Assembly (NCBI GenBank): GCA_017550165.1
Contig: JAFZQH010000017.1
Location: 1 to 64,000 of the forward strand
Reading direction: 5' to 3'
Length of the DNA stretch: 64,000 nucleotides
From: Lachnospiraceae bacterium
Lineage (GTDB): Bacteria; Bacillota; Clostridia; Lachnospirales; Lachnospiraceae
The notes under the pieces were generated by a model that saw only the letters and a list, made by a program, of their open reading frames with translations, searched no databases and was not told where the DNA came from. Of this stretch, positions 59,916-64,000 are shown in pieces. The position numbers and the translations under genes were made by a program. How positions within the stretch are numbered: the first letter of the stretch is position 1; the number at the start of each line of letters is the position of its first letter.

Positions 59916-60878
59916 ATGGCTACATATGTTATGGGTGAGATCCATGGATGTTACAGGGATTTTGCCGCTATGATGAAGAGAATAGAGTTTTCTGCTGCAG
60001 ATCGGATGTTTCTGGTGGGGGATTACATTGACCGTGGCCCCAACAGCTTTGAAATGCTTAAATGGCTGGAGAAATGCCCGAAGAACATCCGTCCCGTCAA
60101 GGGCAACCACGACGTGGATTTCGCCGAGTATGTCAAGATCATGAAGCTGGTGGATGCACGGCTGGATCTGGACACCGATCCCGATTCCAATGAAGATACC
60201 ATTGCCCTCTATGATACCGTTAATACCATGCTGACTGAGGCCGAAGACCTGCAGAAGGAAGGCAGGATAAAGAGGGCGGAATGGGATGCCCGTTATTCCA
60301 AATTCTTAAGCCTGCCCGAGAAGGTAAGAGCGGCATTTTCCATTGAAGAATTTGATGAGTCTGAGTACGAGCCTGATGAAGAGCATGCGGATGTCGTAAA
60401 ATATACTGCTAACATTGAGGTCTTCGACAAGTTCGGCACCATATCGGATTTTCTCAACCTGCATGACGGTAACCTGACCACTTTAAAGAAGTGGGCAACA
60501 ATGCTTGGCAGCTATCCCTATTACTACAGGTTTAATTTCATGGATAAGGAAGTAGCCATTGTTCATGCCGGATATACTCCCGTCCCCGGCAGCATTCCCG
60601 TTAAGTTTAAAGATGTGGAGGATTTTTATCTCCATGCCCGTGAGGAAGCCATCAGGTTCGGCGGTATCAGGAACGGAATGGTCATTGCCGGGCATACACC
60701 CACTATTGCCAGGAAGATGTACTGTTTCACCGGAGGACGTGTGTACAGGCATGCGGACGAATCTAAGAACTGCGTGTTTTATAACGTGGATTGCGGCTGT
60801 GCCTATCGCGAGGTCAGTCCCTTCGGGAAAATGTGCTGCTTAAAGCTCGACGACGAGACCATCTATTATCTTGATTGA
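59916..60878 (+). CDS. PPP-family metallophosphoesterase
   Basis: A 320-residue calcineurin-type phosphoesterase. Motifs are GEIHGC (residues 7-12), GDYIDRGPNS, KGNHDVDF, and later histidines in VHAGYTP and IAGHTPT. The first motif normally reads GDxHG; here the metal-binding Asp is Glu. Relatives act as protein Ser/Thr phosphatases or diadenosine tetraphosphatases; the substrate is unknown. An acidic insert (about 55-160) is longer than in the E. coli enzymes. The gene overlaps or abuts the regulator gene that follows. Confidence 0.85.
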   Translation: MATYVMGEIHGCYRDFAAMMKRIEFSAADRMFLVGDYIDRGPNSFEMLKWLEKCPKNIRPVKGNHDVDFAEYVKIMKLVDARLDLDTDPDSNEDTIALYDTVNTMLTEAEDLQKEGRIKRAEWDARYSKFLSLPEKVRAAFSIEEFDESEYEPDEEHADVVKYTANIEVFDKFGTISDFLNLHDGNLTTLKKWATMLGSYPYYYRFNFMDKEVAIVHAGYTPVPGSIPVKFKDVEDFYLHAREEAIRFGGIRNGMVIAGHTPTIARKMYCFTGGRVYRHADESKNCVFYNVDCGCAYREVSPFGKMCCLKLDDETIYYLD

Positions 60879-60891
60879 TGAGGATATCCCC

Positions 60892-62436
60892 TTGAAGAAC
60901 ACTTCCATAGACGTTAGATTATTTATCAATATGCAAATGATCGTCGATGATCTTGAAGACGATTTCCATGTTTCCTATTTTCAAAAGAAAGACAATCCCG
61001 AAGCCCTGGTCACATCAGAGATCTATTACGGTCAGAAGGAGCTTAGACGGGATACTCTGTATGTGGCGGCATCAGACGTCTTCGAGAAATATCCCATCAA
61101 GGACAGGAAGATCTGCCGTGTATCCGTAGGCCCCACTGACACAGCCTCCGGTATGGAGAACTGTCCTCTTATAGTGGTAAGGGGCAAGGCTAACTGGCAG
61201 GAGATATATAACCGCATCCAGAAGTCCTTTAACAGATATACCCTGTGGCACCACAGGCTTATGAATATCGTGGAGGGCGGCGGCGGATTGTATGAGCTCT
61301 GCGTGGCGGGCATAGATTTTTTCAAGAATCCCCTTTATATCCATGATGAGAACTTCAATATCCTTGCCATGCCCATGTGGGTTGTGGGAATGAGCGAGAT
61401 CGTCATAGATGAGAACAGCGGAAATGTGTCCGTTTCATTAAAGACATTAAAGAAACTTAAGACCGACAAGGAGTATCAGAAGACCATGTCGGTCAAGCGT
61501 GCTGCCCTTTGGAATCCCAAGCGCAACGCCCACCGCGTTCTCTATGTGAACATTTGGAGCCAGGATGATAAGTACTGCGGGCGCCTTCTGATCCAGGAAC
61601 TCAACAGTCCCTTTAAGCCCGGGGACTTTCGGATGGCTGAGCATTTCGGAAAGATACTTTCCCTCGCTTTCGAACGCAATCTCTTTAAGACCAGCAGTGT
61701 CACCACCTTCGAAGAAGTCTTAAGGAGCATGTATATGGGAGAACCCTGTGAGGAGTCCTACCTTACCAACCGTATGAAGATGGTGGATTGGGAGCGTGAC
61801 CACAGGTTTGTATGTATTGCCACCACTACGTTATTTGATAAGGGAAGCGTCATCTCCCTGAAGAAGGTTTGCTCAACCATAAGCATGCTTCTGAAGAAGA
61901 GTTTTTCCTTTACGGTGGATGATAAGATCTACAGCATATGCAACATGACCCTGGCGGGGATAGATCTTAAGGAGTGCAGGAAGGAGCTTACCGGGCTTTC
62001 CGAAAGTCTGGATACGGTCTCCGGAGTCAGTATGGAATTCCGGGATATCAGGCGCTTCCCGGATTACTGCCGTCAGGCTGTAAGGGCTCTTAAACTTAAA
62101 GACGAGGAACATGATCCGGTGATCCTGTTCTCGGAGAATGTTCTTTCTTATATCATTACTCATTTTCAGGATGAATTCAGTGTGGATATGGTGGCATCGG
62201 AAGCTGTTAACACTCTGATGGAGTTCGACCGGGATAACGATACTGAATACCTTGACACCCTGAGGCGATACCTGGAGAACGGAATGCAACAGACACTGAC
62301 TGCAAACGAACTCTTTATTCACAGGAGCACCCTTATTTACCGAATTAAAAAGATCGAAGAAATGACAGGGATAGACCTGTCGGACCCTGAGACGAGACTG
62401 TACGTACAGATATCAATAAGGCTTATGCAGGGTTAA
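60892..62436 (+). CDS. PucR/CdaR-type transcriptional regulator
   Basis: A 514-residue regulator. The C-terminal PucR-type helix-turn-helix is clear (LTANELFIHRSTLIYRIKKI, then MTGIDLSDPETRLYVQIS). The N-terminal and middle parts (about 1-400) probably sense a ligand and dimerise, but no known domain is evident. The start is taken as TTG at 60892, with AGGA upstream; TTG at 60871 inside the previous gene is the alternative. Its target is unknown. Its last 24 bases overlap the convergent traX-like gene. Confidence 0.82.
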   Translation: MKNTSIDVRLFINMQMIVDDLEDDFHVSYFQKKDNPEALVTSEIYYGQKELRRDTLYVAASDVFEKYPIKDRKICRVSVGPTDTASGMENCPLIVVRGKANWQEIYNRIQKSFNRYTLWHHRLMNIVEGGGGLYELCVAGIDFFKNPLYIHDENFNILAMPMWVVGMSEIVIDENSGNVSVSLKTLKKLKTDKEYQKTMSVKRAALWNPKRNAHRVLYVNIWSQDDKYCGRLLIQELNSPFKPGDFRMAEHFGKILSLAFERNLFKTSSVTTFEEVLRSMYMGEPCEESYLTNRMKMVDWERDHRFVCIATTTLFDKGSVISLKKVCSTISMLLKKSFSFTVDDKIYSICNMTLAGIDLKECRKELTGLSESLDTVSGVSMEFRDIRRFPDYCRQAVRALKLKDEEHDPVILFSENVLSYIITHFQDEFSVDMVASEAVNTLMEFDRDNDTEYLDTLRRYLENGMQQTLTANELFIHRSTLIYRIKKIEEMTGIDLSDPETRLYVQISIRLMQG

Positions 62437-63180
62437 GTGGTATATCACGCCCAGAATAAAAAGATGGGCGGGATAGAACCATTTGTATATAAGTTGGAAA
62501 GCCGAGGTGTGAAGCCCCCTTTTCCCATTGTATGCGGCAAGAATGAAGGGAGAGAGGAATTGAACACCTAAAAACCACCTCATATAAGGCGTTAGCCGTG
62601 TAAAGAAGACCACCGGACTGCAGAAATCGTTGTAAGCCCAAAAGTATAGCGGAATATATACGATCATTATCACCATAAGTTCTATGACACGTCTTACGTA
62701 GGGCTTTCTCTCATAATAATTCAGATATGTGTAGAAAAGATATACCAGCATTACTCCCATAAACTTATAGTTGGACTTTGCTATGTAGCTCATCATAGCT
62801 GTAAGAAGGATGGCAAATGCGGCCGTTATGGGCTTTGTCTTCCATTTTTCTATGGCCAGAAGACCGAAAAATGCCAAAAGAAGGGTGATCATGGCACTTT
62901 GAGAAGACATAAGGTTTGTAATGGTAAATGTATCACACTCCAATAGATCATAGCAGATCTCCGAAATGACGGTGCAGATAACAAGGAATGAGAGATGCCT
63001 GCCTATCTTATCATCATTGGTCCTGTAGTGCCTGAATCCTTCAGCAAAAAGAAAGGCATAGATAATAAAGGCAAAACGCCCGATGCACCTGAAGGGCAGG
63101 AAATCATTCATAAACGACCCGCCCATATGATCTATGAGCATGGTTATCATTGCAGTGATCTGCAGGGTAAAAGTAGTCAT
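62413..63180 (-). CDS. TraX-family membrane protein
   Basis: A 255-residue polytopic membrane protein with about seven to eight hydrophobic segments. It has the TraX opening (LQITAMITMLIDHMGG, then FRCIGRFAFIIYAFLFAEGF). TraX of the F plasmid acetylates pilin; chromosomal members in Firmicutes may acylate surface molecules. No pilus genes are nearby, so the substrate is unknown. It stands alone, convergent with the PucR-type gene. Confidence 0.85.
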   Translation of the reverse strand: MTTFTLQITAMITMLIDHMGGSFMNDFLPFRCIGRFAFIIYAFLFAEGFRHYRTNDDKIGRHLSFLVICTVISEICYDLLECDTFTITNLMSSQSAMITLLLAFFGLLAIEKWKTKPITAAFAILLTAMMSYIAKSNYKFMGVMLVYLFYTYLNYYERKPYVRRVIELMVIMIVYIPLYFWAYNDFCSPVVFFTRLTPYMRWFLGVQFLSPFILAAYNGKRGLHTSAFQLIYKWFYPAHLFILGVIYHLTLHKPY

Positions 63181-63329
63181 TGTAATACTCCGTGGATTTA
63201 TCGATCCATATCATAATACCACAAGTGGGGATTATTTTTAATCATTATCTCCTGTAATTATCCATGGAAAAAAATACTTTCATATGGTAGGATAGTACCA
63301 AGAGAATTATTAGAAAAGGAGCACAGGAT

Positions 63330-64000
63330 ATGCTGGCATCTACCTTAAAACAACAATTCGAGGCTAAACAACATGACAGGCGCCTTGCGGAACTATATGT
63401 GTCGCCGGTGATCATTGATTTTCAGCGGACCAGGTATGTTAATGCTCTGAATGAGTTTATCAGGCTCTGGGGAGACCGGTCAGTGGAGATCATCAGTGCT
63501 CCGGCACGGACCGAGATCTGCGGTAACCATACGGATCATCAGAACGGAATGGTCCTTTCAGCCTCTGTAAATATCGATATCATTGCCGTTGCTGCGGCCA
63601 CGGATGATAACATTGCCCATGTTGAGAGCGCCGGATTCGGCAGGATTGAAGTAGATCTTTCCGATACTTCCCCTGTTAAGGGAGAAGAGGGGACTGCCGC
63701 AAGCCTTGTCCGTGGTGTGGCCGGATGCCTGGCTGTCAGGGATTTTAACATAGGTGGTTTTAATGCTTACGTGACAAGCCAGATACCTGAAGGAGCAGGG
63801 CTTGCCTCATCTGCCGCATTTGAAGTGCTCATGGGCAATATCTTTGCCGTATTATATAATAACAACAGGATCAAACCCATGACCATTGCCATAGCAGGCA
63901 AAGAGGCAGAGAACAAGTATTTCGGTAAACCCTGCGGGATCACGGATCAGATGACATCCTCCGTGGGTGGACTGGTCAAGATCGATTTCAGAGATCCCAC
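63330..64000 (+). CDS. galK: Galactokinase, truncated at the window end
   Basis: The first 223 codons of a GHMP-family galactokinase. Visible are the galactose-binding signature PARTEICGNHTDHQNG near 55-70 and the phosphate-binding loop PEGAGLASSAAFEV near 150. It phosphorylates galactose at C1 in the Leloir pathway. The N-terminal extension of about 50 residues before the signature is longer than usual. The ATG at 63330 is preceded by AAGGAG. The 3' end lies outside the window. Confidence 0.93.
   Translation, partial: MLASTLKQQFEAKQHDRRLAELYVSPVIIDFQRTRYVNALNEFIRLWGDRSVEIISAPARTEICGNHTDHQNGMVLSASVNIDIIAVAAATDDNIAHVESAGFGRIEVDLSDTSPVKGEEGTAASLVRGVAGCLAVRDFNIGGFNAYVTSQIPEGAGLASSAAFEVLMGNIFAVLYNNNRIKPMTIAIAGKEAENKYFGKPCGITDQMTSSVGGLVKIDFRDP

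Overview
The window looks like part of the chromosome of a motile, monoderm Clostridia, most likely a Lachnospiraceae relative (Butyrivibrio/Roseburia-like). The evidence is a complete Bacillus/Clostridium-style fla/che operon with FliY, CheC and CheD, the Firmicutes regulator CodY, an HrcA-type CIRCE site, sigma-A promoters close to consensus, purine-rich Shine-Dalgarno sites and many GTG/TTG starts. The genus is an inference; there is no rRNA in the window.

Layout. 1-2.7 kb: a small TSCPD protein between two secreted repeat proteins that share a nearly identical C-terminal module. 2.8-5.7 kb: yifB (comM-like) and dprA from a consensus promoter, then a small unknown gene. 6-10 kb: pgi (-), a flavodoxin/SCP2 fusion (+), a HIT hydrolase (+) and murG (-). 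10-12.6 kb: an unusually large, cysteine-containing flagellin. 12.8-15.7 kb: topA and codY. 16.0-52.7 kb: one uninterrupted plus-strand fla/che operon of about 39 genes. It encodes the rod and basal body (flgBC, fliE), MS and C rings (fliFGMY), export apparatus (fliHIJ, fliOPQR, flhBA), hook (fliK, flgD, flgE), motor (motAB, fliL, swrD), placement GTPases (flhFG), a PilZ c-di-GMP protein, chemotaxis (cheY, cheB, cheA, cheW, cheC, cheD), sigma-28, and a tail of FapA-like, SwrB-like and MltG-like genes. 52.7-54.6 kb: rpsB-tsf. 54.6-64 kb: housekeeping and accessory genes: Nudix hydrolase, serine acetyltransferase, a Nif11-type peptide precursor, a NYN/PIN protein, an NlpC/P60-like lipoprotein, CIRCE-controlled hsp20, a metallophosphatase, a PucR-type regulator, TraX and a truncated galactokinase.

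The order dprA / topA / codY / flgB...sigD / SwrB-like / rpsB / tsf matches the Bacillus subtilis arrangement, so this is an old neighbourhood into which other genes have been inserted. A near-perfect CodY box lies inside the predicted promoter of the fla/che operon just downstream of codY, which suggests nutritional repression of motility.

The most unusual features are: (i) four large multi-arm inverted-repeat elements (about 140-170 nt) in gaps of the fla/che operon, similar in architecture but different in sequence; (ii) a family of long, near-perfect hairpins (REP-like) with conserved GGGACGGT cores around accessory genes; (iii) a flagellin with nine cysteines and an internally duplicated variable region; (iv) an orphan RiPP-like precursor with a double-glycine leader; (v) a CIRCE operator covering the -35 of an hsp20 promoter.
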